The position numbers and the translations under genes were made by a program. Below, in pieces: positions 9,006 through 18,339 of a stretch of DNA of 21,268 nt. Below the pieces are notes generated by a model that had not been told where the DNA came from, did no database searches, and saw nothing but the letters and a program-made list of their open reading frames with translations. Every line of letters begins with the position of its first letter. Position 1 is the stretch's first letter. Source of the stretch: Penium margaritaceum (taxonomy: Eukaryota; Streptophyta; Zygnematophyceae; Desmidiales; Peniaceae); contig SZWC01004837.1 of the NCBI GenBank assembly GCA_023375785.1, positions 114,304 through 135,571 of the forward strand, given 5' to 3'.

Positions 9006-9159
9006 CCCAGGGGGGTGACCTGAGTCCGTAGTGCCGTCGGCTGCGGCATCCAATATGCCTAGGCTGTAAGGGTTGGGCTGCTGTTGTCCCAGCGGAGTGC
9101 TAAGACCCTGACATCTGCTGCGGTATCGGATGTGAGTGGCTTTGTGCTGTCGGTCGAGG

Positions 9160-10755
9160 TTATGGCGGTGGTGGTGGTGTTTGAAGGATCATTCCCGCTG
9201 GCATGGCTCTAACTAGCTACTGCGGGTGGAGCTACTGGTAGGCTGGCGCAGATGGCTGGGGTGTGGGTGCTATGCCCAGGTGTGGGTGTGGGTGCGTGCT
9301 TGGCAAGAATGATGGCCGAGTCATTCCCACTTGCGCGGTGCTTATCGGCTGTTGGTGCTGGGTTATCCATGGTTGCGAGTGTGTTGCAGAGGGTTGCATC
9401 ATAGGTCTCACTTGTGTCATGCTTCCGTACTGCTGCTACTGATGCATCATTTTTTGGATCCCTAGCAGAGGAAGCTAAACCGCGGTCCCTCCGTGGATGG
9501 TACCCCCGAAAGACTGGGTCATATGTGTCTGCAGAGCCATCACAAAGTGCTGCGCCGCCGTTCCTGCGTGCGCCATTGCCACATACAGTTGCGGCTGGTG
9601 CATTGGCTGCTACACTCCTGGCGTAGGGGGAGGCATCATGGTTCCTGCCTGCATGGCGCCCACAACCGCCTGCAACGAGTTCAGCTACTGCTGTAGTACA
9701 CTCATCATGGGATGTGGCATCATCATCCCCACCTGTGGAGTCCCTGGGTGCGGCTGAGATTGGCGCATCTGCTGGTGTGTCTGTTTTGACGCAGAGGCCT
9801 TTGGCGGTATTCCTGCTTGGATAGCTCCAAAAACCTTCTGTGGCAGGTACGCCGGCGGTTGTGGCAACCCCGTCGTTGAGAGTTTTGCCGCTGGTCCCGC
9901 CGGCAGCGTTCCCACGGGCAGACGTGTCTAGTTCGTGTACAGTTGGTTTACCTGCGGCTGCGCGGAACCCAACGCCGAGGGGGATGCTGTTGTCCTCTCC
10001 TGCATGATCCCCGTGAACTGTTGTAGTGAGTGCATCCGCGACTACTACAGGTCCGACACCGGGGGCTATATTTTTGCGCCCACTTGCACCGCCCCTATGT
10101 ACTCCTGCGGCTCGTTCACTCTCTGCAGCATCTCGAGTGTGGAGGTCGTAAACCCCGCCGGCGTGGTTCCCACATGCTCCTCCGGGTGGGTCATTGGCGG
10201 TTGCTTTTCCGGTGCAGATGGCTCTAGGGTCCCTGACTCCCCAGTATTCATCAACCCAGGCTGCGTATACATCGGGGGTGGTGAGTGCTGTAGAATCGGA
10301 TCGACAATTGCCGGTGGCTCCTGTCCGCCGCGACACTGGTAGACAAATCCGCAGTAGGCCCCGAGCTCTCCACCAGCGGAAGACTCCTCCAGCGATGGCG
10401 GGGCGTCGGAGAACCACTGCAATTTTCGAACCATGTCCTCCTGTTCTTCCTGACCCTGCTGAGGCTGGACGTATCCGCGGCCGCCATGGCTGTGGACGCT
10501 CTCCATTTCCACACGCTCGCCCATCGGATCCATGATGCGGTGCCAGTGCAGCTGCTCCAGCCACTCGGTCACCCTCCGGTGCTGGGTGAGCGGGTCAAAG
10601 CGTGGTGAACAGCTGATTGGGGTGTGGGATAGTACGGGGGAGGAGTTCCAGCTCTCGGCGTGGGTGATCGCTTGGCATGGGAGGAAGCACCACTGCTGTT
10701 GTAGCTGGTACCGTTTCCTAATGTCTTGATGCATGATGCTAGCCACCAACATCAA
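9160..10755 (-). pseudogene. Gln/Met/Pro-rich disordered N-terminal region of Gag, ten in-frame TAG
   Basis: One frame from 10755 to TAA 9160-9162 (about 530 codons) is rich in Gln, Met, Pro and His, resembling a prion-like disordered region. Motifs of the form Q-[AV]-G recur (AVQVGA, AIQAGI, TPQVGM, AMQAGT, TAQVGM). The only internal stops are TAG at 10066, 10045, 10042, 9928, 9685, 9610, 9475, 9436, 9232 and 9217, mostly inside Gln runs. The Gag frame takes over in another phase near 9160, so this is best read as the start of the element polyprotein. An alternative frame, 10564-9209, is completely stop-free for 451 codons and rich in Ala, Gly, Thr and Asp; I cannot exclude that it was the coding one. 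No domain is recognised in either. Confidence 0.5.
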
Positions 10756-12008
10756 CGACTGATCTGAAGGTTACGACCTGTTCCGCTGAGCAAAGAGCGA
10801 GGAACTATCCACGCTCAACCCACCATGACACTGATACTTCTATTTTTTCCTCGCCTCAGAGTTGCTCTGCGGTCTTACTCCATGCTTGTCTTGCTTGTCT
10901 TGCTCTGTGCTACCCGCGGACTATGAGCTTCTACTGCAGCTATCCTTTTGCCTAAGTCCTTTCGCGACTACTCCTCCTATGGAAATGTTCTCAACCTGCA
11001 GACAATTTCGCGGACCAGAGACAGACCACGTGCAAGGACCTCACCACCAAGCAGCACTCTGCGGTCTGCTTCTTGCCACACGCAAGCCCACTACCTTGTG
11101 GCCTTCAGCTCCTCTCCGTGGAACCTCGTTCCGCGGCCATGTGCAAGCAAGGGTACCGCCGGTAGCGCACTTCACCCCAAGCTTGCTTCCTTGAGAGTAC
11201 GGCACCGGTGATCGCGGAAAGATCACCGAGAGAAATAGAAGATAGGGGAGTGGGGCAATGTGTGGACAAGTAGAGAAGATACATGTCTTTGATATTCACG
11301 GACAAAGTACATGGAAGGCGGAGTTCTCATTCAGGAAAGCCACCTTCTGCTACTGCTACCTAGGCCTTTTCTACTCGGAACTGCGCACGACGTGTTCGCA
11401 CAGCGTGGGTCTCGTTCCTCACATGACGTCCTTTCTCCTCCAACTTGGAATCCACGCGGTGCATCTAGGCACAGCGGATCTTGTCCACAAACACACAAGG
11501 GAACATCTTTCTTATTTCTTCTCCTACTAAGTTCTTCTACATCCGCGGCTCATGCATGCGGATTTCGTGTTCTTCCTTGAATCTTCGTCTGCCACGGTGC
11601 GTCCTCCAGGTGCTTCTCCTTGATTAGCGCACCGTCCCTATTGTTGATTGGCTGTTGCTCCCTCAATTGCTCCGCCCGTCCGCCATCCTGCCTCTTCCGC
11701 TTGATTAGCCCCGTGATTGCGCGTCGTCTTGTGGTTCGAACCTTGTTCCTTTCCCATCGCGGATCCTCCCGCCACTTCTTCCCGCCTCTTTCACTGCTGC
11801 CGCGCTACCCCTCATGCTGGTCCTTTGCGTGATCGCCCCTTAATCCAAGTGCTTGAGATAGCCGTGGGGAGGTTGCCGCAGATGACAATGTCAGCCTGCG
11901 GCAGCTTTCCGCGAGGTAGCCCGCTGTCACCGCCACTAGATTCCGCGCCACCCCATGCTCGTCCGCGCTTACCGCGGGAGCCAGCGTGCGTTGCGTGGAC
12001 CCCAGTCT
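10756..12008. other. No gene recognised; one short hairpin
   Basis: Frames here are short (under 130 codons) and none has a recognisable motif. An 8-bp perfect hairpin lies at 11206-11213 with 11221-11228 (loop GCGGAAA). A purine-rich stretch at about 11229-11260 could be a polypurine tract, but no LTR start was confirmed. Since the gypsy element reads right to left from 10755, its 5' LTR would be expected here; I could not define its ends. Confidence 0.4.
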
Positions 12009-13100
12009 TCAAAAGTCCCTCTTCCTCTGTGGATTGGCCCCTCCTCGGACTAGCGGCAAAAGCCTGCTTGATACCGCCTTCTCCACATCGTTCATGTTGA
12101 ACATGATCACCTTATCCCCTTTGCCCATGGCTTGGACAACGCCGGCGTTTCCACAATTGATGCGCATGTCAGATTCGGCCATGGAGAGAAATTGACCCTT
12201 CTCTTTTGATGAGTGGTGGTTGGTGCCCGAGTCAAGGGCAAACGCCCGGGGCCCAAGGAGGGTTGCCCCCTTCATGGGCAAACCTTCAGCTATCATGTTG
12301 GCCAGCTCCTTCTTCGCCTTCCCACCTTTGTTCTCGCCTACTTTCCTCGGACTACAGCAGTCCCTAGCCCAGTGCCTATCTTTTCCTTAGTTGTGACAGT
12401 TGCCGGGCTTCTTGGATCTCTTCCTGCCACCATTATCTTTCCCTCCACCGCCACCACTTCCACTGTTGCCTTGAATGGAGCAAGAGCTTGCACTTCGTCC
12501 ACCAAAGCGAGAAGCATGGCTGAGATGTTTGCCTCACTGCCACTGCGTTGCAAAGACTCGTTGTGGACGTGTTTAGTGACGGCCTCATACGTCAGATCTG
12601 CCTCCTTCCAACCGCCAAATAGGGTGATCAAGAACCCCCAACTTTCTGACAGCGCCATCAGAACGATCATGGCACGCATGTTGGAGTCGAGATTCCATTC
12701 CATTTGCTGGACCTCTTGCAGCACGGTGTCACGACTGGAAAAATGCAAGTATCGATTCTCCTTTGCTCACCCTCATCAACATCAACCTTTGGAAGATGAA
12801 GAGCCGGCTTACTAGGGCATTTGATTCATGCACGCGTGAGAATTTTGCATAGGCCTCAGCAGCCAACGTGCATCTTGTGATCTGGGAGTATTGAATCTCC
12901 TTCATGGACGTCACAAGTATGGCTAGATCCATGTTGTTCTTCATTGTCCATGCAGCGAGGTCAGCTGCATGCATGGTAACTGTCACATTGGCGGGTGCTA
13001 TCTCAGTCCCTTTTACGATGTGAAGGTAGCCATGCACGTTCATGACAATCTCACACTGCCATTTCCACAAGGGAAAACTTGTCCCTGTGAATTTGGACAT
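12009..13100 (-). pseudogene. Ty1/copia Gag-protease fragment, frameshifted
   Basis: The frame from 13100 begins KFTGTSFPLWKWQCEIVM, the conserved N-terminal Gag pattern of copia elements, and continues to TGA near 12729. A shift carries on in the frame 12748-12338 (LTYEAVTKHVHNESLQRS, typical late Gag). A second shift near 12430 gives the zinc knuckle CHN-stop-GKDRHWARDC, in which the second Cys position is TAA (12387-12389). The protease follows with FALDSGTNHHSS (DSG active site) and ends at TGA near 12009. Integrase and reverse transcriptase are absent. It is related to the plus-strand copia at 18340-20462: both have a DSGTN-x-H active site and the same odd knuckle position. Confidence 0.85.
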
Positions 13101-14221
13101 ACCCGCCTCAAAGCGGGCTTGAGTCGGATCCGCCGTTTCTTACGGTTACTCGTCTTCTCTACTTTGCTGCTAATTTGCTTCATTGAGGCCAATGAGGCTG
13201 ATAAGACTACTGACTGCGACCGTTGTCAAAGGTACAACTGGTTCCGTTGCATGCCCCTCTTGCCAATGATCGCCTAAGGCAATGGTGCCGTCGTGAGAAA
13301 ACCAGACTGGGGTCGTACCACCTTCTAAAGGGGTAGAGCTTTTACCCGTTGGAGCTTGAGGGTCTTTTCCAACATGGACAGAGCTATTCCTCGTCCCCTA
13401 GTTTGCCACGTACGCGCACCCTGCCTCAAGAAGCCGATGGAACTGATGGAGCAGATTGGAGCCGTCCAATCTTTGTGTACCTGTTGTACGTGTGTGCCTT
13501 GCAAGTCAATGCGCGAGGCGGTCTTGGAAGCGTGCCTTAGAACCAGAAGTGTGCGCCCATAACCCTTTCTCAATGCGCTGGATAGCAACGGTCTAGAAAA
13601 CGGGTCTTGATATGGGAGGCCGCCAACTGCTCTTGGTATTTCAACCACGATAAAATATCACCCTCAAACGAGGGATCCACACTTTAGGTTCATTTGGCTT
13701 GCAGCATCACCAAGTCCGCATGAAGGTCTTTAGTGTCTACCCTAGTGTTGCTCTCCCCACCTAGAACCACGACACATCAATGTGCACATCGGCACATCGG
13801 GGTGGTCCATCGTCACCTCGGTCCATCGACGCATCGGTTGCAATAGAGGAAGAGCAACGTACATTGATGAACACACGAATGTGGACTGTCTCCTAGCATT
13901 CAAATCCATTGAGTTCGAGCCCATGTTGGCATTTGTTATGTTCTTCACTCAGTTCATCAATTTGTACGTGGGCTATGGGCTAGCACTTGAGCAAACAGCA
14001 AGGACTCAGGAGAGCAAGACAAGTCAGAGAAGCAGCATTTGAGTCTGAAACCAGCAGTATTTGAGTCTAGAATAATGTGTGCTATTGAAAATGCAGGGAC
14101 ACCAACATAAGTAGCAAATGTATCCCTTCTATCCCTAGCCTCCTCCCCAATTGCAAGATGACCCATTTAACTGATTTTATCCCTCATACCCCTCCCCCCC
14201 TCCAATTGTTGAATGACCCAT
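13101..14221. other. No gene recognised
   Basis: The longest frames are a 107-codon minus frame (13648-13325) and an overlapping plus frame with a Cys cluster (near 13480); neither shows a known domain, so I treat both as unproven. A short CATCGG-rich patch lies at about 13787-13845. Base composition becomes more AT-rich after 13700. This stretch separates the copia fragment from the second hAT. Confidence 0.4.
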
Positions 14222-16529
14222 CTAATGCCCGGCTGCCTTACGCTTCCCCAACTTCCTAGCTGCATTGTTGCTGCCTGCCTTTCCCCCCACCCCTGCCTCA
14301 GCAGCCTTTGTCACACTTGCACTGCTGCCTCCCTTCTTCTTCTTAGCAGCATTGCCGCCTACGCCGCCACCTACTGCCCGAGTCCTACCATGTGCAGTAC
14401 CTGGACAAAGTGTGGCATCCTCCTCCATAGCGTTAGTTGTGGTTGCAGCCCGCCTCCTGCCCAATGTAGCTTCTGGACTTAGTGTGGCATCCTCCTCCTC
14501 ACTCACCTCAGCAACCTCCTCAGCATCTTCATCTGATTTAGCATCTACATTGATGTCCTGGACTGCTTCAGCAACAGCAACAGCAATAGTAGCAGCAGCC
14601 ACATCATGTGGTCCTCCAGAACCTCCCTCATCCCCACTGAATGCCTCCACATCCTCTTAGGTCCTCACGAGTCTGGCAAAGGATGGACAGCCATCACCAG
14701 AATGTTTTTACTCCTCCTGCTGCTGCTGTCCTTGCTCTCTTTCCTCATCCTCACCCTCCACATACACCTCTTCTTCTTCCTCCATCTCCTCCTCACTCTC
14801 CTTGTCTCCCTTGCCCTCTCCTTTATCCTCATTCTCCACTTCCTCCACAAGTGCACCATCTTCCTCGCTGTCAGATTCATCAGGCTTCATCCAATCCTTG
14901 CTGCAACATGCCTTGCTGCCCTTGTAGTGCTTTTGGATTCTTACATCCACACGAACGAGTAGCTCCAGGGTCGGGACGTGGAGGCGGTTCCGGCGGGCGG
15001 TGTCGATGACTTCATGGGTGGAGAAGATGCGCTCGCAATCAGAGCTGGCGCACGGCTGCGAGAGTAGTTTGATGGCCGGAGCGCACAGTACTGGCATGTG
15101 GGCGACGTGAAGAGATGCCCACATGTATGGCGCCAGCTCCTTGCCCACCAAACAAGCCACTGCTGCACGCACCTTATCACTCAGGTGCTTGGTGGTCATT
15201 GGGATGACTTCAACAGTCATGCGGCCGAGATGAAATACCTCCAGCTTGTTCTGTAGCTCACTATGCTTTGGGGTCGGCACCAGCACCTCTGCCACCTGCG
15301 ACCATGCCTGCACCATCTTCACATCCCCACCCAAGTCATTCTTGAAATGGATGGGGTATACAAGGCGGGAAGTTTCAAAGAGGGGGCAGTTCATGTCTTT
15401 TCTCCAACGGTACTTGAGGCGCTCTATAGCCTGCTTAACATGAGCAACAGCCACACGTGCAGGTTTGCGGTCACGGGGTTTATCCAGGGCTTTGACTGGC
15501 GTAGTGCAGTCGAGAAGGCCCTCGTAGTTCTTGCCACTGGTGCCCCCTGGCTGGTCTGCAATGCGCAGGCATGCCACAAGCGGAGAGAGGAGGTCACTGA
15601 ACTGTTTGACCTGCAGCCAAAAGACACGCCTGCATATGATTTTGCAAACCTCCTTCTTGTGGCCTTGAATGCGTCGTCTCGCTGAGAGTCCATCTCAGTC
15701 CGGCAAACTGCATTGACAAGTTTGAGCAGAAAGGGCCGCATATCGATGAGGCGGTGCAAAGAGCCATGAGCATAGGCAAAGCGGGTGTCGCAGCAGACAA
15801 TGAGGACACGGCTGCCAGTCTGCTACTTCAACCACGTCATCGGCATGTCATTGTTCCTGAAGAAGTTTAAGACCTTCTTAGCACGGCTCAACACCGAAGC
15901 ACCCCACTCCCCTTTGGCCAAATCCTTCATGACAAGGCCGAGGTTGTGGGCGTAGCATCCCGCTCACAGCACCCCTGGGTACCTAGCCTTTAGATCCTCA
16001 AACACCCGCTTGTTGATGGCAGTGTTTTCACAAACCACGGAGACCGCATTCTCAACCCCGACATCCTCTATCTCCTGTTTGATCATTCCAATAATGCGGT
16101 CGGCGTTCCGGATGCAGCCACTTGCATCCCTGCTGAACACGTGGCAGCTGCCCTTTGCATTCGCGGCCATTGCATTATACATCGACCACTGCTGGATGTC
16201 GGCCCACTCATCGACTGCCAAGGTGATGCCATAGATGGCCCAGTCCTGACGTAAAGAGGAGTCCAGCTCCTCTAGCTACTGGTCCAGCTGGGGTAGGAGC
16301 TTTCCCACCACAATGTTGCGGCTGGGCAGAGCAAAGGCAGAGTTGGTGAACTTGGCAGTGCGGACAACCTCCAGAAGAAGCCCTGCACTGTTGAAGGAAA
16401 TAGGCAAGCCTGCACAGCATGCTAGCTTCAAAATGGCCATCTGGCATGCTGTGTTGGCTGCAGTGTCACAATGGCCGCGCATGGAGGTCTGCACCATGCC
16501 CCCTGCCCTATTGATGTTGAATATGCGGT

Positions 16530-16720
16530 GATGTCCAGGCTAGAGCGAACACTGGAGAAGAGTCGCGTGCTGCTGATCCATCTGCTGCTACTGTTGTTGC
16601 TGCTGAAGCATCTGTTGTTGGAGAAGATTCGACTACTGCAACACCTGCTGCCGCTAGAGTGCCTGCTGTTGCTGCTACTGCTTCTGCCGCTGTTGCTGCA
16701 GGGCATCAAGAGGATTGGCC
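16530..16720 (-). repeat. CAG/CAA-rich poly-Gln coding repeat
   Basis: In the hAT-2 frame this stretch is a run of CAG and CAA codons broken by TAG at 16675, 16654, 16633, 16588 and 16540, spelling Gln-rich peptide. On the plus strand it reads as CTG/TTG repeat. Gln tracts commonly occur as flexible linkers between the BED finger and the catalytic core. Repeat length may vary between copies. Confidence 0.8.
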
Positions 16721-17352
16721 ACTAGAGGGAGTCCTCGCAGCATACATTCATCGTCATCCTCGTCCACTGGCAGACCTGCACGCTCCAATGCGTCTGCTCA
16801 TTGCTTTTGCTCAAACAGCGCAGCCCACGCTACTGGCCTTGCTGTTGTTCCCCAACTGTCACCGAGTCCATTGTACAGTCATGGGCATGCTGGAGGCCAG
16901 TCACTAGGGGGCCTGGGCGAACGGGCAAGGCGGAGAACATCACGGGCTACTGGAGGCAAGTGCTCGCACTGCTGGAAATTCCCGTTGCACTCGCCAAAGT
17001 GGCCACGGATTATGTCGCATGTACCGCTCTAGATGACGCCTCAACTCCCGCAGGTAAACCTTGGCTTCTTGGATGGCGTCGGTACAGGGCGACAGTGCCG
17101 CGAGAGGGCCAGGGTGAGAATGTCTCCATGAAGCCGACTGACTGGTGCTGGGTTGAAGTCCGGCTGCACGATCCGCACTGTCGACGTTGAGGCCGAGCCA
17201 TAGAGGCTCGATGAGCCGGCAAAGGAGGTGGAGCTTGATGGTTGGCGACGGGGCGGTATGGTGCTCGCCTTCCGACCAAGTTTCGCAAGGCAATGTCCAA
17301 GCAAGAGACAACGTGTGACCCAATATTACGATACATGTGGTCATGGGTCCAG

Positions 17353-17376
17353 CTATCGATGAGTCCTCATCGATAG
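17353..17376. repeat. 11-bp perfect inverted repeat, 2-nt loop
   Basis: CTATCGATGAG at 17353-17363 faces CTCATCGATAG at 17366-17376 around TC. It lies just upstream of hAT-2 coding DNA, where subterminal repeats bound by transposase would be expected; that role is conjecture. Confidence 0.8.
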
Positions 17377-17439
17377 AGATTGGCAAGAGGGGGGGGACCC
17401 TTTGACGGTGGTTTGTTTCTATCTCCAAACCCAAGCTAG

Positions 17440-18110
17440 TTTGAAAGTACTTTGCAGGGTTGGATCACCATATACATCGACAAAAGCACATCACCGTAGC
17501 CTCGTATAAGACAAGATAAACTGTTCCTGGTCATCTCTGCATGCCACGTAAGCTGTTCAATGAACCTGACTACGTGTCACACCATATCATCATGGACAAT
17601 AACAGTCCAATGAATAGAAAATAAGAAAAATCTCTCTTGCTCCACGAGGTCCTTCAGTTGATGAGGCTACACAGGGTGTTGAAATCGCTCTCTTCCGAAT
17701 ATCCACCCGCATGCCTTGCGGACCAAGAAAAATAGAAAATTGGGCGGTGAACTGCAGCTCGCTGCATGTTTTGGAAAAATGGTTGATGTGCCACCTCGAT
17801 GCCACATCGCTGTGAACCGCGGTTCCGAGGCCGCAGTATCATGACTACATCGAACCCCGAGAGCAGCACTTGGTTGGACACTTTGTGAGGAGTCTTAAAG
17901 GCAAGATCTGTAAATGGATGCATGCAGGGCGCAGGATTTTTTCTTGCAGAACATTGCTAATGCTTCTGCTCATAATGGCTCCATAGGAACCAACCTCAGC
18001 CTATAGTCCTACTTGGCACATCCTAAGACCGCCAAGTGTCATCCTCAAGCCAGGTTCTAGTAAGCTTCCTAAAAGCTTCCTGTCCCATTTTGGGTCACAA
18101 AGCAAAATGC
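17440..18110. other. No gene recognised, more AT-rich
   Basis: Frames are short, with no motif I know. A small direct repeat of AAGCTTCCT occurs near 18061-18081. The composition is less GC-rich than in the elements on either side, so it may be older host or element DNA. Confidence 0.4.
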
Positions 18111-18171
18111 GGCCGTCGCAGGATTTGAGCTTGCAACTTATAAGCTCCGGGGCCTGTCCCAACTAGGCCAC
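18101..18171 (-). ncRNA. tRNA-like Pol III promoter remnant, probably a SINE head or tRNA pseudogene
   Basis: On the minus strand TGGCCTAGTTGG (18170-18159) matches the tRNA A-box, and the sequence around it folds into a perfect 4-bp D-arm (GCCT with AGGC). About 28 bases on, AGCTCAAATCC (18131-18121) is the B-box with its first and third consensus bases changed, inside a T-arm of 18118-18134 with 4 of 5 pairs. A TTTT run (18107-18104) follows as a possible Pol III terminator. The 7-nt acceptor arms do not pair and the anticodon arm is poor, so this is not a working tRNA. A SINE derived from a tRNA is the best fit. Confidence 0.55.
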
Positions 18172-18339
18172 AATGTCGTGTTTCCTATGATGATCTCCAG
18201 GGGACATACCCATTATGGGCAGTGCATTCCTGACCTATTTTAGAGCAGACCAATGGGACGTACTCCATAAAGGAGTGCATGCCTTGTCTTTGCGTGCAAC
18301 TAGCCAGCTAGCCCGTGGACAAGGTGCATACCATTCAGC

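Larger units (their letters stand above)
4216..10755 (-). mobile_element. Ty3/gypsy-like LTR retrotransposon, decayed, with two protease domains
   Basis: Domains in transcription order are a Gln-rich N-terminus, Gag with CCHC knuckle, protease 1, reverse transcriptase, RNase H and a second protease. The order protease-RT-RNase H with an LSRLP end is the Ty3/gypsy arrangement. From 8894 to about 6325, gag, linker, protease 1 and RT share one frame, so the ancestor probably made a single Gag-Pol polyprotein. Frameshifts lie near 9160, 6325, 5890, 5660, 4810 and 4370. No integrase core (HHCC, DDE) was found, and LTRs and primer-binding site were not identified, so the borders are those of the recognisable coding region only. 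Confidence 0.85.
14222..17434 (-). pseudogene. hAT transposase with DUF659-like core, poly-Gln segment and acidic tail (hAT-2)
   Basis: Transcription runs right to left. A BED-like region near 17070-16900 (Cys-x-x-x-x-x-x-x-Cys then HLPPVARDVL) is followed by a spacer, the poly-Gln segment (16720-16530) and a DUF659-like core. The core includes FNSAGLLLEVVRTAKF, ALPSRNIVVGKLLP, DEWADIQQWSMYN, GCYAHNLGLVMKDL, and CCDTRFAYAHGSLHRL. Near 15630 the frame shifts, and the rest carries PLVACLRIAD and the C-terminal dimerisation motif SDCERIFSTHEVIDTARRNRL (about 15070-15000). An acidic, then basic low-complexity tail follows to TAG 14222. hAT transposases excise and reinsert DNA using a DDE/RNase H fold with this dimerisation domain. 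In-frame stops are TAG at 16675, 16654, 16633, 16588, 16540, 16276 and 15823, TGA at 16798 and 15964, and TAA at 14708 and 14657. Confidence 0.85.

Noticed and set aside
9209-10564. Longest stop-free frame (451 codons, minus) as a stand-alone gene
   Set aside because: It shows no domain and overlaps the Gln/Met-rich frame with its recurring Q-[AV]-G motif. I kept it as an open alternative in the findings, not as a separate gene.
11229-11266. Purine-rich tract followed by TGTGTGG as a plus-strand polypurine tract/LTR start
   Set aside because: No matching LTR end, body or second copy could be seen.
13325-13648. 107-codon minus frame as a copia or gypsy fragment
   Set aside because: I could not match any part of it to a known retroelement motif, and its position does not continue the neighbouring copia frame.
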